A stretch of 64,000 bases of DNA from Pseudomonas putida (lineage in GTDB: Bacteria; Pseudomonadota; Gammaproteobacteria; Pseudomonadales; Pseudomonadaceae). The notes beneath the pieces were generated by a model. It did not search any database. It was not told the origin of the DNA and saw only the letters and a list, made by a program, of their open reading frames with translations. The stretch spans positions 1,330,001 through 1,394,000 of the forward strand of contig CP163498.1 in the NCBI GenBank assembly GCA_041071465.1. Direction: 5' to 3'. Of this stretch, positions 11,724 to 19,757 are shown one piece after another. Position 1 is the first letter of the stretch; each line of letters opens with the position of its first letter. Both the position numbers and the translations under genes were made by a program.

Positions 11724-11751
11724 TTGACTGTTAAATGAGAATCGTTATGAT
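11724..11751 (+). promoter_or_regulatory. prrF promoter with overlapping Fur box
   Basis: A -35 TTGACT (11724-11729), 16-bp spacer and -10 TATGAT (11746-11751). The Fur box (11731-11749) covers the spacer and -10; its core AATGAGAATCGTTATG differs from the consensus AATGATAATCATTATC at three of 16 positions. Iron-loaded Fur is therefore expected to block the promoter. Confidence 0.88.
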
Positions 11752-11757
11752 TATCAC

Positions 11758-11871
11758 AACTGGTCGCGAGACTGGTTGGATAAGCTAAGAGCCCCTGGTT
11801 CGGACTCTCAGATTATCTCCTCATCAGGCTAATCACGGTTATTGACCCGGCAATTTGCCGGGTCTTTTTTT
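11758..11871 (+). ncRNA. prrF: PrrF-type iron-responsive small RNA
   Basis: About 113 nt, made under iron starvation to repress iron-using proteins such as superoxide dismutase and TCA enzymes through Hfq-dependent pairing. The diagnostic conserved core (ATTATCTCCTCATCAGGCTA and following bases, 11812-11840) matches Pseudomonas PrrF. The 5' end reads AACTGGTCGCGAGA, as in PrrF1, and the RNA ends in a GACCCGGCA/TGCCGGGTC terminator with seven T residues (11844-11871). Only one copy is present here, whereas P. aeruginosa has two in tandem at this position. Confidence 0.93.
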
Positions 11872-11890
11872 GCCTGTGATTTCTTAAGGG

Positions 11891-12774
11891 CTACCGCCGC
11901 AGCTGCGCGCAGTAATCCTGCTCCGGCATCGCTGCCGTGTACCACACATAATCGGCCTCGCCTGGTGCGACCTGCTCGCCCACCTCGGCCAGCAGCAAAA
12001 CCTTGCTCTCCCCGACGCCCCCAGGTCTGCCAGGTGCAAAGGTATGCCCAGGTCCTTGCGCACGTGATAGGCCCCGGCGAACAGCAGCGACGGCTGCGGC
12101 GCCGCCAGCAGGCGCTCGGCCATCCGGCGGTCGCGCTGCTGCTGCACGGCCAGCATCGCCGGCAGCTGGCTTTCCGGCAGCATGCCGCAATGCCCGGCGC
12201 GCACCTGCTCCAACAGGGCGGCCCTTACCGCCGGTGCATTGGACTTTTCGCCCTGCAGCGGAGCCGGCTGTCGATAGGCCTGGCGCATTTCGCCGGGTGA
12301 AATGTTGGCTGCCAGCAAAGGCACCCGCTGCTGCAAGGCTTCGCTGACAATCGGCCCGTACATCTGCCAATCCCAGCCCTCCTGCCAGGCCAGCGCCTTG
12401 GGCAGGTTTGCCGGCAAAGGCTGCCCCTGCACCTTGTCGACCAGCGGTTGCTGCTCGGGCTGCAGCATCTCCAGCAACAGGCTGCCTTGCGCACGCTGGC
12501 CCTGCAATGCACGCAGCAGCCAAAGCTGCAGCGCGTGATGATCAGGGTTGTCATGTTTTTCGCCAACCAGCACACGGGGTGCGACAGCAAGGCGCTGCAC
12601 CAACTGCCGAGCGCTGATCATCTGGCCATCGGCAAGGTCGATGATGTGCCCCAACTCGGCATGCGTGCGCCCTTCACTGCTCTGCCAAGCGGGCAATGGC
12701 GGCAAGCTGGCCTGGCAGCCGCCCAATGACAACATCAGGCAAAACGAAAAACCGGACAGCAGCAGGTGACGCAT
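11891..12774 (-). pseudogene. phuW: ChaN-family heme-uptake lipoprotein PhuW (frameshifted near the 3' end)
   Basis: ChaN/DUF399 lipoprotein that binds heme and lies last in the heme ABC operon. Signal peptide MRHLLLSGFSFCLMLSLGGC ends in a lipobox; the family motifs VLVGEKHDNPDHH, LEMLQPEQQP and FAGAYHVRKDLGIPLH are intact. After HLADLGASG the frame is lost: the expected ending (ESKVLLLAEVGEQVAPGEAD... to CAQLRR) continues in another frame to 11891. Adding one G to the G-run at about 12013-12016 restores it. The start is ATG 12774, 8 nt after AGGAGG. Likely a sequencing error. Confidence 0.82.
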
Positions 12775-12786
12775 CGGCAATGCCTC

Positions 12787-13554
12787 CTAGCGGGCAATGA
12801 TCAGCGGATGCCCACGCTCCGGGTGCGCCTGCACCAGCACATCGAGACCGTAGACTGCTCTCAACGCCGTTGGCGTCAGCACTTCTTCAGGGGAGGCAAA
12901 CGCATGGCAGCGCCCCTGCTCCAGCAACAGGATACGGTCACAGTAACGCGCCGCCAGGTTCAGGTCATGCAGGATCACCAGCACTGCGGCACCACTGTCG
13001 GCGAAGCGGCGCACGGCTTCCAGGGTTGTGTGCTGATGCAGCGGGTCGAGCATCGAGGTCGGCTCGTCGAGCAGCAATATGCTGCCCTCTTCCCCTGGCC
13101 ACAGCTGCGCCAGTACGCGGGCCAGGTGCACCCGCTGCCGCTCGCCGCCAGACAACGCCAGGTAACTGCGCGCCACCAGGTGCCAGGCATCTGCCGCCTG
13201 CAAGGCTGCCTGGACAATTTCTGCATCACGCCGCTGCCCGGTGCCATGTGGCATACGCCCCATAGCCACCACTTCCTCGACCCGGAACGAGAAACCCAAG
13301 CTGGACACTTGCGGCAATACCGCCAGGCGCCTGGCTCGTTCCTGCCCAGCCCAATCGGCCAAAGGTCGCCCTTGCAGCGTCACCCGCCCATGGTCGGGCG
13401 CCAGCTCACCGCACAGCACACCCAGCAGGCTGCTCTTGCCGGCACCGTTGGGGCCAAGCACGCCCACTACTTGCCCTGGCTGCAGTTGCAGGTGAATGTC
13501 GTGCAGTACCTCATTGCTGCCCCTGCGCAGATACAGGCCCTCTACTTGCAACAT
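12787..13554 (-). CDS. phuV: Heme ABC transporter ATP-binding protein
   Basis: 255 residues. It energises heme import across the inner membrane with PhuU. It shows the Walker [10 protein letters not shown], the Q-loop region LPQVSSLGF, the ABC signature LSGGERQR, Walker B ILLLDEPT and the switch His in [13 protein letters not shown]. Equivalent to HmuV/HemV. The start codon overlaps the end of phuU, and phuW follows after 12 nt, fitting a single phuTUVW operon. Confidence 0.93.
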   Translation of the reverse strand: MLQVEGLYLRRGSNEVLHDIHLQLQPGQVVGVLGPNGAGKSSLLGVLCGELAPDHGRVTLQGRPLADWAGQERARRLAVLPQVSSLGFSFRVEEVVAMGRMPHGTGQRRDAEIVQAALQAADAWHLVARSYLALSGGERQRVHLARVLAQLWPGEEGSILLLDEPTSMLDPLHQHTTLEAVRRFADSGAAVLVILHDLNLAARYCDRILLLEQGRCHAFASPEEVLTPTALRAVYGLDVLVQAHPERGHPLIIAR

Positions 13555-14590
13555 CAGCTGCGCCCTCGTATCAGCAGGAACAGAAAGAAAGGCGCACCGA
13601 TAAACGCCGTGACGATGCCAATCGGCAGCTCGGCAGGCGCCAGCAGCAGGCGCGCTGCCAGGTCGGCGAACAACATCAACACACCGCCGGCCAGCAGCGA
13701 GGCCGGCAACACCACGCGGTGATCGGGCCCGGCCAGCAGGCGTACCAGGTGTGGCACGACCAGGCCGATAAAACCGATCAGCCCCGCAGCAGCCACTGCC
13801 GCGCCCACGCCCAGCGCGGTGCAGAACACCAGCTCACGCTTGAGCCGCTCCACGTCAACGCCCAGGTGACGCGCCTCTGACTCACCCAACAGCAGGGCAT
13901 TAAGCGCCTTGGCCCGCCGTGGCAACCACATCGCCACACCGGCCGCCACCAGCAACAATGGCCACAAGCGTTCGTAACTGGCGCCATTGAGGCTGCCCAG
14001 GTTCCAGAAGGTCAGTGTGCGCAGGGTGGCGTCGTCGGCCAGGTAAGAAAACAGCCCCACGGCCGCGCCCCCCAGCGCGGTCATGGCCACACCGGCCAAT
14101 AACATCGTGGCGACGTTGGTCTGGCCATCGCGGCGGCCCAGACGGTAGACCAGCGCAGTTACTCCAAGCCCCCGACAAAAGCGCAGAACGACAGCAGATA
14201 AGGCGCGAAAGCATCCGGCATGCCACCAAACCAGGCGCCGCCGACAATGGCGACCGCTGCCCCCATCGCTGCCCCGGCTGCAACCCCTACCAGCCCAGGG
14301 TCGGCCAACGGGTTGCGGAACAGCCCCTGCATGGCCACCCCGGACAGCGCCAGCACCGCACCCACCGCCAACCCCAGCAGGGTACGCGGCAGGCGGATCT
14401 GGCCAAGAATCATCTCGGCCTGCTGCAGGCCATCAGCAGCAATCGGCAGCCCCAACAGGCGCAGGCCGGCGCGCAGGGTGTCGAGCAGCGGCAGGCTGAC
14501 AGGGCCCAGCGCAAGTGACAGCCAGACGGCCAACAGGCACAGCAGGCTCAGGCTAATGAACAATGTACGTGGCTGGACCCGCTGTTTCAT
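13554..14590 (-). pseudogene. phuU: Heme ABC transporter permease PhuU (one-base frameshift in the middle)
   Basis: FecCD-family permease. The N-terminal 140 residues ([15 protein letters not shown]..., [37 protein letters not shown]) stop early at FVGGLE; the remaining half ([54 protein letters not shown]) continues in another frame. Inserting one G at about 14162-14165 gives [20 protein letters not shown] and one uninterrupted frame of about 345 residues. phuT overlaps its ATG (ATGA). I treat this as a probable sequencing error. Confidence 0.85.
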
Positions 14591-15471
14591 TGCGCAAAGC
14601 TAGCCTGGGCTGCCGGGTAGAAAGTGGCTGCCAGCGACTGCAAGGTCGCTGGCAGGCGAGGCCCGAGCCCGCCGACCAGCAGCGTCGGGTCCAGTGACAC
14701 CAGGCGTTTCTCCCGCACCGCCCGCGAAGCGGCCAGTGCGGGGTTTTCTTTCAACAGCGCCTGCAAGGCCTGCTCATCGGCCAGCGCCCGGTCGGAAAAC
14801 ACGATCACATCCGGGTCCAGCGCCGCCAGTGCTTCGTTGGAGAAGTTCTTGTAGCCCTGGTGCTCTGCAAGGTTGCGCCCGCCAGCCTGGCCCAACAGCC
14901 AGTCACCCGCCGTGCCCTGCCCGGCAATCAGCGGCTTGGCGCCGGCATGGCCGACCAGCAACACCACCCCAGGCGCCTGTTGCCCGGCCTGGGCCTGCTT
15001 GACCTTGGCGTGCAACGCATCAAGCTGCTGGCGGTAGTCCGTCGCCAGCGTCGCAGCCTGCTGCTCTGCGCCGAGCAACTGCCCCAGATGCTTGAGGTTT
15101 TCGTCCACCGCCGCCAGCTCGGCCTTGCTGGAGAACAACTCGACCCGCACGCCCGCCTTGCGGATTTGCGCCAGTACCGGTGGCGGCCCCATTTCCTCGG
15201 TGCCCACCAGCACATCCGGGCGCAGGCTGAGAATGCCTTCGGCCGACAACTGACGCTGGTAACCCACGCTAGGCAGCGATTTCAACGAAGCCGGGTGCTG
15301 GCTGGTCGTGTCCACTCCGACCAGGCGGGCTTCACCGCCCAGCGCGGCTATCCACTCGCTCAGGGCGCCACCCGCGCTGACCCAGCGTTGCGGCAGTTCG
15401 GCCGCCAAGGCCTGGGTAGAAAGCACAAGGCTTGCGCATAAGGCGAGCAAAGCGGCGGGACGGCGCATCAT
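14587..15471 (-). CDS. phuT: Periplasmic heme-binding protein of the ABC transporter
   Basis: 294 residues, class III periplasmic binding protein delivering heme to PhuUV. A Sec signal peptide ([23 protein letters not shown]) is followed by [16 protein letters not shown], a typical heme-binding-protein opening, and a two-lobe fold with motifs [15 protein letters not shown] and [22 protein letters not shown] precedes the tandem ATGs at 15471/15468. First gene of phuTUVW, downstream of a Fur-box promoter. No receptor (phuR) or cytoplasmic heme carrier (phuS) gene is adjacent. Confidence 0.92.
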   Translation of the reverse strand: MMRRPAALLALCASLVLSTQALAAELPQRWVSAGGALSEWIAALGGEARLVGVDTTSQHPASLKSLPSVGYQRQLSAEGILSLRPDVLVGTEEMGPPPVLAQIRKAGVRVELFSSKAELAAVDENLKHLGQLLGAEQQAATLATDYRQQLDALHAKVKQAQAGQQAPGVVLLVGHAGAKPLIAGQGTAGDWLLGQAGGRNLAEHQGYKNFSNEALAALDPDVIVFSDRALADEQALQALLKENPALAASRAVREKRLVSLDPTLLVGGLGPRLPATLQSLAATFYPAAQASFAQ

Positions 15472-15560
15472 CGGGTTCCTTCTGAAGGCGGGCCGCGCGC
15501 CTTGTGGCGAGCGACGGAACTGCGCACCATAGACAGTCGGGCGCAGCGAATGCGGGCAAT

Positions 15561-15588
15561 TTGATAATTATTCGCATTGAAGCGTCAA
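15561..15588 (-). promoter_or_regulatory. Fur-controlled promoter of phuTUVW
   Basis: On the minus strand TTGACG (15588-15583), 16-bp spacer, TATCAA (15566-15561). A Fur box overlaps it at 15563-15581: on the plus strand GATAATTATTCGCATT matches 12 of 19 consensus positions, including both outer arms. The box is also about 40 bp ahead of the divergent Rieske gene. Confidence 0.75.
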
Positions 15589-15619
15589 GCCATCACGTGT
15601 TTCACGAGTCATCCTTGCC

Positions 15620-15937
15620 ATGCATTTCCTTTGTAACTCCCACGGCCTGGCCGAAGGCCAAAGCCGCGCCTTCAGCGTAGACGGGCTCGAACTGTTCGGC
15701 GTGCGCCGCCAGGGCCAGGTTTACCTGTACCGCAACCGCTGTCCACACCGGGGCATCCCGCTGAACTGGGCAGAAGACGCGTTTCTGGACGACGGCGCCA
15801 GCCTCATCCACTGCGCCCATCATGGCGCGCTGTTCCTGATAGAAAGCGGAGAATGCGTGGCCGGCCCCTGTGAGGGTGATCAACTGCAGGCCCTGGGCTG
15901 CCTCGAAGACAGCCAGGGCATCTGGTTCAAGGGTTAA
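15620..15937 (+). CDS. Single-domain Rieske [2Fe-2S] protein
   Basis: 105 residues forming one Rieske domain. The cluster ligands are visible as CPHRG (near residue 41) and CAHHG (near 65), the two Cys and two His of the CxH...CxxH pattern. It resembles NirD/ferredoxin-like electron carriers without a fused oxygenase or membrane anchor. Partner and substrate are unknown. Its stop overlaps the convergent sfsA stop by 11 bp. The divergent phu promoter carries a Fur box only about 40 bp upstream, so iron control of this iron-sulfur protein is possible. Confidence 0.85.
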   Translation: MHFLCNSHGLAEGQSRAFSVDGLELFGVRRQGQVYLYRNRCPHRGIPLNWAEDAFLDDGASLIHCAHHGALFLIESGECVAGPCEGDQLQALGCLEDSQGIWFKG

Positions 15938-16640
15938 GCAGCACTGGCAAGCGGCGGTCGATGACGATGCCTTCGGCATCCAACCGGGTGCCGTAGGCCA
16001 GCACCTCCACCCCATCCGCCACTGCGGCACGCAGCGCCTGGGCATACGCCGCATCGATTTCCTCGGCCGGGCGCACCGCTTCTACATCGGTCAGGTTCAC
16101 ACAATACAGCTGCACCGCCCGCACCCCCTGCCGCGCCAACTTCGCCAGCTCGCGCAAATGCTTGGCACCGCGCTGCGTCACCGCATCGGGAAAGGCTGCG
16201 ACTGCGGTGTCGGGGTAGCCCAGGGTCACGCTCTTGACCTCGACATAAACCGGGGCCCCGTCGAACTCCAAACGAAAGTCGATGCGGCTGCCTTCCTCGC
16301 CATAGGCCACTTCACGCTTGAGCGCGGTAAAGCCGGCCAACTCGGCGATGGTGCCGGCCCGCAGCGCCTCTTCGACCAGCGCATTGGCCCGCCCAGTATT
16401 CACACAAGCCAGCCGCCCTTGTGGGGTTTCGCTGATCTCCCAGGTGCCCGGAAGCTTGCGCTTGGGGTCGTTGGAGCGGCTGAACCACACCAGCCCGCCT
16501 TCACGCATGCAGTCCAGCATGGAACCGGTGTTCGGGCAGTGGATGGTCATCTGCTCGCCGCTGGTCAGTTCGATATCGGCCAGAAAGCGCTTGTAGCGGC
16601 GCAGCAGGCGGCCCTGTTCAAGAGGGGGAAAGAAACGCAT
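15927..16640 (-). CDS. sfsA: SfsA family sugar-fermentation-stimulation / DNA-binding nuclease-like protein
   Basis: 237 residues, normal family length. It contains the SfsA hallmarks [12 protein letters not shown], the restriction-endonuclease-like core RIDFRLEF...[10 protein letters not shown] and [14 protein letters not shown]. The first two acidic residues and the E-V-K resemble a PD-(D/E)XK nuclease site. E. coli SfsA was described as a maltose-gene regulator; its true activity is unsettled. The ATG at 16640 overlaps the upstream aminotransferase stop (TGATG), which argues against the in-frame upstream extension. Confidence 0.92.
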   Translation of the reverse strand: MRFFPPLEQGRLLRRYKRFLADIELTSGEQMTIHCPNTGSMLDCMREGGLVWFSRSNDPKRKLPGTWEISETPQGRLACVNTGRANALVEEALRAGTIAELAGFTALKREVAYGEEGSRIDFRLEFDGAPVYVEVKSVTLGYPDTAVAAFPDAVTQRGAKHLRELAKLARQGVRAVQLYCVNLTDVEAVRPAEEIDAAYAQALRAAVADGVEVLAYGTRLDAEGIVIDRRLPVLLNP

Positions 16641-17812
16641 CAGCCTTGCCAGCTCCGCAGGCCACGGGCAATACGCTGCACCGCCTCTTCCAGGCGCGGC
16701 AGGCTCTGGGTGTAGGCAAAGCGCACATGGTGCCCGGCCAGGTGGCGGCCGAAGTCCAGGCCCGGCGTGAAGGCCAGGTGCTCGGTCTCCAGGAAGTGTC
16801 GGCAAAAGGCGAACGCGTCACCGCCAAATGCGCTGATGTCGGCATACAGGTAGAACGCGCCCTGCGGCTCGACGGCAATGCGGAAGCCCAGTTCGCGCAG
16901 GGCGGGCAGCAAATAGTCGCGACGGCGGGCGAACTCGGCGCGGCGCTCTTCGAAAATGGCCAGGGTTTCGGGCTGGAAGCACGCCAACGCGGCATGCTGG
17001 GCCATGCTCGGTGCACTGATGTACAGGTTTTGTGCCAGCTTCTCCAGGTCAGCCACCGCGCCGGGTGGGGCCACCAGCCAGCCAAGGCGCCAACCGGTCA
17101 TGCCGAAATACTTGGAAAAACTATTCAGGACGAACGCCGAGTCGTCCACTTCCAACACGCTAGGTGCGTCCATGCCATAGGTGAGGCCATGGTAGATCTC
17201 GTCCACCACCAGGTGACCATGCCGCTCGTGGGTGGCTTTGGCAAGGCTGGCCAGCGCCTCGCGCCCCAGCACCGTACCGGTCGGGTTAGCCGGTGAAGCG
17301 ACCAGCGCACCGACCGAGTCCTTGTCCCAGTAACGCTCGACCAGGTCAGCGGTCAGCTGGTAATTCACCTCCGGGCCCACCGGCACCAGCTGCGCCCCAC
17401 CCTCTACCAGGCGCAGGAAGTGGCGATTGCACGGGTAACCCGGGTCGGCCAGCAGCCAGTGCTTGCCCGGGTCGACCAACAGGCTGCTGGCCAGAAGCAG
17501 CGCGCCAGAGCCACCTGGGGTAATGAGAATGCGCTCCGGATCGATACTCAGGCCATAGCGCTGGCCATAAAAGCCGGCAATCGCTTCGCGCAGTGCCGGC
17601 AGGCCGCGTGCGGCGGTGTAACGGGTGTGCCCGGCGGCCAGTGCGGCCTGGCCGGCGGCGACGATGGGCGCGGCGGTGGTGAAGTCCGGCTCGCCAATTT
17701 CCAGGTGGATCACGTCGTGCCCGGCCGCCTGCAGCTCGTTGGCCCGGGCCAGCAGCGCCATGACGTGGAAGGGTTCGATGGCGCGGCTGCGCGCACTGTA
17801 GGGGTGGGCCAT
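16640..17812 (-). CDS. Pyridoxal-phosphate-dependent aminotransferase, class I/II
   Basis: 390 residues, fold type I. The PLP lysine is in [16 protein letters not shown]; the motifs [21 protein letters not shown] and the substrate-carboxylate Arg near [10 protein letters not shown] are present. It is close to the aspartate/aromatic aminotransferase family, but the amino-acid specificity cannot be read from the sequence. Translationally coupled to sfsA downstream, divergent from dksA upstream. Confidence 0.9.
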   Translation of the reverse strand: MAHPYSARSRAIEPFHVMALLARANELQAAGHDVIHLEIGEPDFTTAAPIVAAGQAALAAGHTRYTAARGLPALREAIAGFYGQRYGLSIDPERILITPGGSGALLLASSLLVDPGKHWLLADPGYPCNRHFLRLVEGGAQLVPVGPEVNYQLTADLVERYWDKDSVGALVASPANPTGTVLGREALASLAKATHERHGHLVVDEIYHGLTYGMDAPSVLEVDDSAFVLNSFSKYFGMTGWRLGWLVAPPGAVADLEKLAQNLYISAPSMAQHAALACFQPETLAIFEERRAEFARRRDYLLPALRELGFRIAVEPQGAFYLYADISAFGGDAFAFCRHFLETEHLAFTPGLDFGRHLAGHHVRFAYTQSLPRLEEAVQRIARGLRSWQG

Positions 17813-18022
17813 GACCTTCTCTCAATTGGGTCTAAACTGGAGATTCTACCTCTGCACACCACCGAACGTGTGGCTTGCGCCGCTGTCAATTGCCAGTAAC
17901 AGGCGGGGTAGCGCACCCCCGATCTATCTGGTAAGTTCGGCGGCTCGCAGTCGCAGGGCCGGCGGGTGCCGGAGATGGAGCAGCCTGCGCATTGGATCAG
18001 ATGAGTGAGAGGCGGTCTATTC

Positions 18023-18466
18023 ATGTCCACCGTAGAAAAGCAAAAAGCCCAGACCATGTACGGTGTCGAGCCCTACGTAGAAACCAAGGGTGAAGAGTAC
18101 ATGGGCGAGCCCATGAAAAAGCACTTCACCAAGCTTCTTGGCGCGTGGAAGCAAGAGCTGATGACCAGTGTGGACCGCACTGTGGACCACATGAAGGACG
18201 AAGCAGCCAACTTCCCCGACCCGGCCGACCGCGCCAGCCAGGAAGAAGAATTCGCCCTGGAGCTGCGTAATCGCGATCGCGAACGCAAGCTGATCAAGAA
18301 AATCGACAAGACCCTCGACAAGATCAAGGCCGATGAATACGGCTGGTGCGAATCGTGCGGTATCGAAATCGGCCTGCGCCGTCTGGAAGCCCGTCCTACC
18401 GCAGACCTGTGCTTCGACTGCAAGGAAATCGCCGAGAAAAAGGAAAAAACGGTCGGCAAAGGCTGA
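18023..18466 (+). CDS. dksA: RNA polymerase-binding transcription factor DksA
   Basis: 147 residues. It binds the RNA polymerase secondary channel and, with ppGpp, mediates the stringent response. The acidic coiled-coil tip DPADRASQEEE (about residues 74-84) and the C-terminal four-Cys zinc finger CESCG...CFDCK are present. GAGAGG lies 10 nt before the ATG at 18023, which I prefer to an in-frame GTG at 18005. It is followed by its own terminator and then gluQ, the order typical of gammaproteobacteria. Confidence 0.96.
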   Translation: MSTVEKQKAQTMYGVEPYVETKGEEYMGEPMKKHFTKLLGAWKQELMTSVDRTVDHMKDEAANFPDPADRASQEEEFALELRNRDRERKLIKKIDKTLDKIKADEYGWCESCGIEIGLRRLEARPTADLCFDCKEIAEKKEKTVGKG

Positions 18467-18481
18467 TCTTTCTTCCACCTG

Positions 18482-18512
18482 AACGGGGCGCTTGATGCGC
18501 CCCGTTTCATTT
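18482..18512 (+). terminator. Terminator between dksA and gluQ
   Basis: Ten-base perfect stem AACGGGGCGC/GCGCCCCGTT with a 5-nt loop and a T-rich tail (TCATTTAT). It begins 15 bases after the dksA stop; partial read-through into gluQ is possible because the two genes are close. Confidence 0.85.
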
Positions 18513-18529
18513 ATGTGCCCAGCCTGACC

Positions 18530-19417
18530 ATGACCAACTCCAGCTACATCGGGCGCTTCGCCCCCACCCCCAGCGGCTTCCTGCATTTTGGCTCGCTGGT
18601 CGCCGCCCTCGCCTCCTGGCTCGATGCCCGCGCCGTCAATGGCCGCTGGCTGCTGCGCATGGAAGACACCGACCCACCCCGGGAAATGCCTGGCGCCCGT
18701 GATGCCATCCTGCAGACCCTGGAGCGTTATGGCCTGGAGTGGGATGGCGAAGTGGTGTTCCAGAGCCAGCGACACGATGCCTATGCCGCCGTGGTAGACC
18801 GCCTGTTCAACATGGGCCTGGCCTATGCCTGCACCTGCTCGCGCAAGCAGCTTGAAGGCTACAACGGCATCTACCCCGGCTTGTGCCGCAATGCCGGGCA
18901 TGCCCGTGAAGGCGCGGCAATCCGCTTACGGGTGCCAGAACTGATCTACCGCTTCACCGATCGGGTGCAGGGTGAGTACCAGCAGCACCTGGGCCGTGAG
19001 GTGGGCGATTTCGTCATCCAGCGCCGTGACGGGCTGTATGCGTACCAACTGGCGGTGGTGCTGGACGATGCCTGGCAGGGTGTTACCGACATCGTGCGCG
19101 GCGCCGACCTGCTCGACAACACCCCGCGCCAGCTGTACCTGCAAGAGCTGCTGGGCTTCTCGCAGCCGCGTTACCTGCACATTCCGCTGATCGTGCAGCC
19201 TGACGGGCACAAGCTGGGCAAGTCCTACCGTTCGCCTCCGCTGCAGGTGGAGCATGCAACGCCGTTGTTGCTGCGAGCCTTGCGGGCGCTGGGGCAGGAC
19301 ACCGACCCGGAGCTGCTGGTGGCAACGCCGGCTGAGGTACTGGCGGTAGCCCGTAAACAGTGGCGGCCAGAGGCGATTGCGCAGAAAACTACAGTGCCAG
19401 AGGCTGATTTGCGCTGA
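18530..19417 (+). CDS. gluQ: Glutamyl-Q tRNA(Asp) synthetase
   Basis: 295 residues, a paralog of the GluRS catalytic core without an anticodon-binding domain. It charges glutamate onto queuosine of tRNA-Asp. The HIGH-like signature is HFGSLVAA after RFAPTPSG, and the KMSKS equivalent is KLGKS. A zinc site is suggested by CTCS...YPGLC. I take ATG 18530; a GTG at 18515 is in frame, and neither has a strong Shine-Dalgarno. Confidence 0.93.
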   Translation: MTNSSYIGRFAPTPSGFLHFGSLVAALASWLDARAVNGRWLLRMEDTDPPREMPGARDAILQTLERYGLEWDGEVVFQSQRHDAYAAVVDRLFNMGLAYACTCSRKQLEGYNGIYPGLCRNAGHAREGAAIRLRVPELIYRFTDRVQGEYQQHLGREVGDFVIQRRDGLYAYQLAVVLDDAWQGVTDIVRGADLLDNTPRQLYLQELLGFSQPRYLHIPLIVQPDGHKLGKSYRSPPLQVEHATPLLLRALRALGQDTDPELLVATPAEVLAVARKQWRPEAIAQKTTVPEADLR

Positions 19418-19488
19418 GGTTCTACCAGCCCCTTCGCGGGCACGGGCAAACCATCTCTCGAAAACAAAAGCCCAATGAATTCAAAATC

Positions 19489-19518
19489 TTGGCGAACACT
19501 GTGGATTCCCGCTAGCAT
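19489..19518 (+). promoter_or_regulatory. Candidate sigma70 promoter of cbrXAB
   Basis: TTGGCG (19489-19494), 18-bp spacer, TAGCAT (19513-19518), each four of six to consensus, 60 bases ahead of the cbrX start. Confidence 0.45.
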
Positions 19519-19580
19519 CCCCCCCGCCATTTGCGCCAATAATAAGTCCAAGCCCGCAGCGCCCAACCATCGAGGCCAGC

Positions 19581-19757
19581 ATGTACATCTATCGTTTGGT
19601 CCTGCTTCTGGTCGTGGGGATCTACCTGTTCTCCCCGGCCATCATGGACTGGTGGATCGAGCCGACCGGAGCCTGGTACCGCCCCTACCTGCTCTGGCTG
19701 ATCCTGATCGTCGTCACCTTCATCCTGCAGAGCCAACGAGATGCCGATGAGCTTTAG
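19581..19757 (+). CDS. cbrX: CbrX, small membrane protein overlapping cbrA
   Basis: 58 residues with two hydrophobic segments, about 4-22 (YRLVLLLVVGIYLFSPAIM) and 36-50 (LLWLILIVVTFILQ), joined by a Trp-rich turn. It precedes and overlaps cbrA: its stop codon (19755-19757) lies 8-14 bases inside cbrA, in another frame, so cbrA translation is probably coupled to it. This matches the small cbrX gene described for P. putida, where cbrXAB form an operon. The molecular role is unclear. Confidence 0.85.
   Translation: MYIYRLVLLLVVGIYLFSPAIMDWWIEPTGAWYRPYLLWLILIVVTFILQSQRDADEL

Noticed and set aside
15927..16805. N-terminally extended SfsA starting at 16805
   Set aside because: The extra 55 residues are Pro/Gly/Ala-rich shadow of the aminotransferase gene; ATG 16640 overlaps that gene's stop in the TGATG manner.
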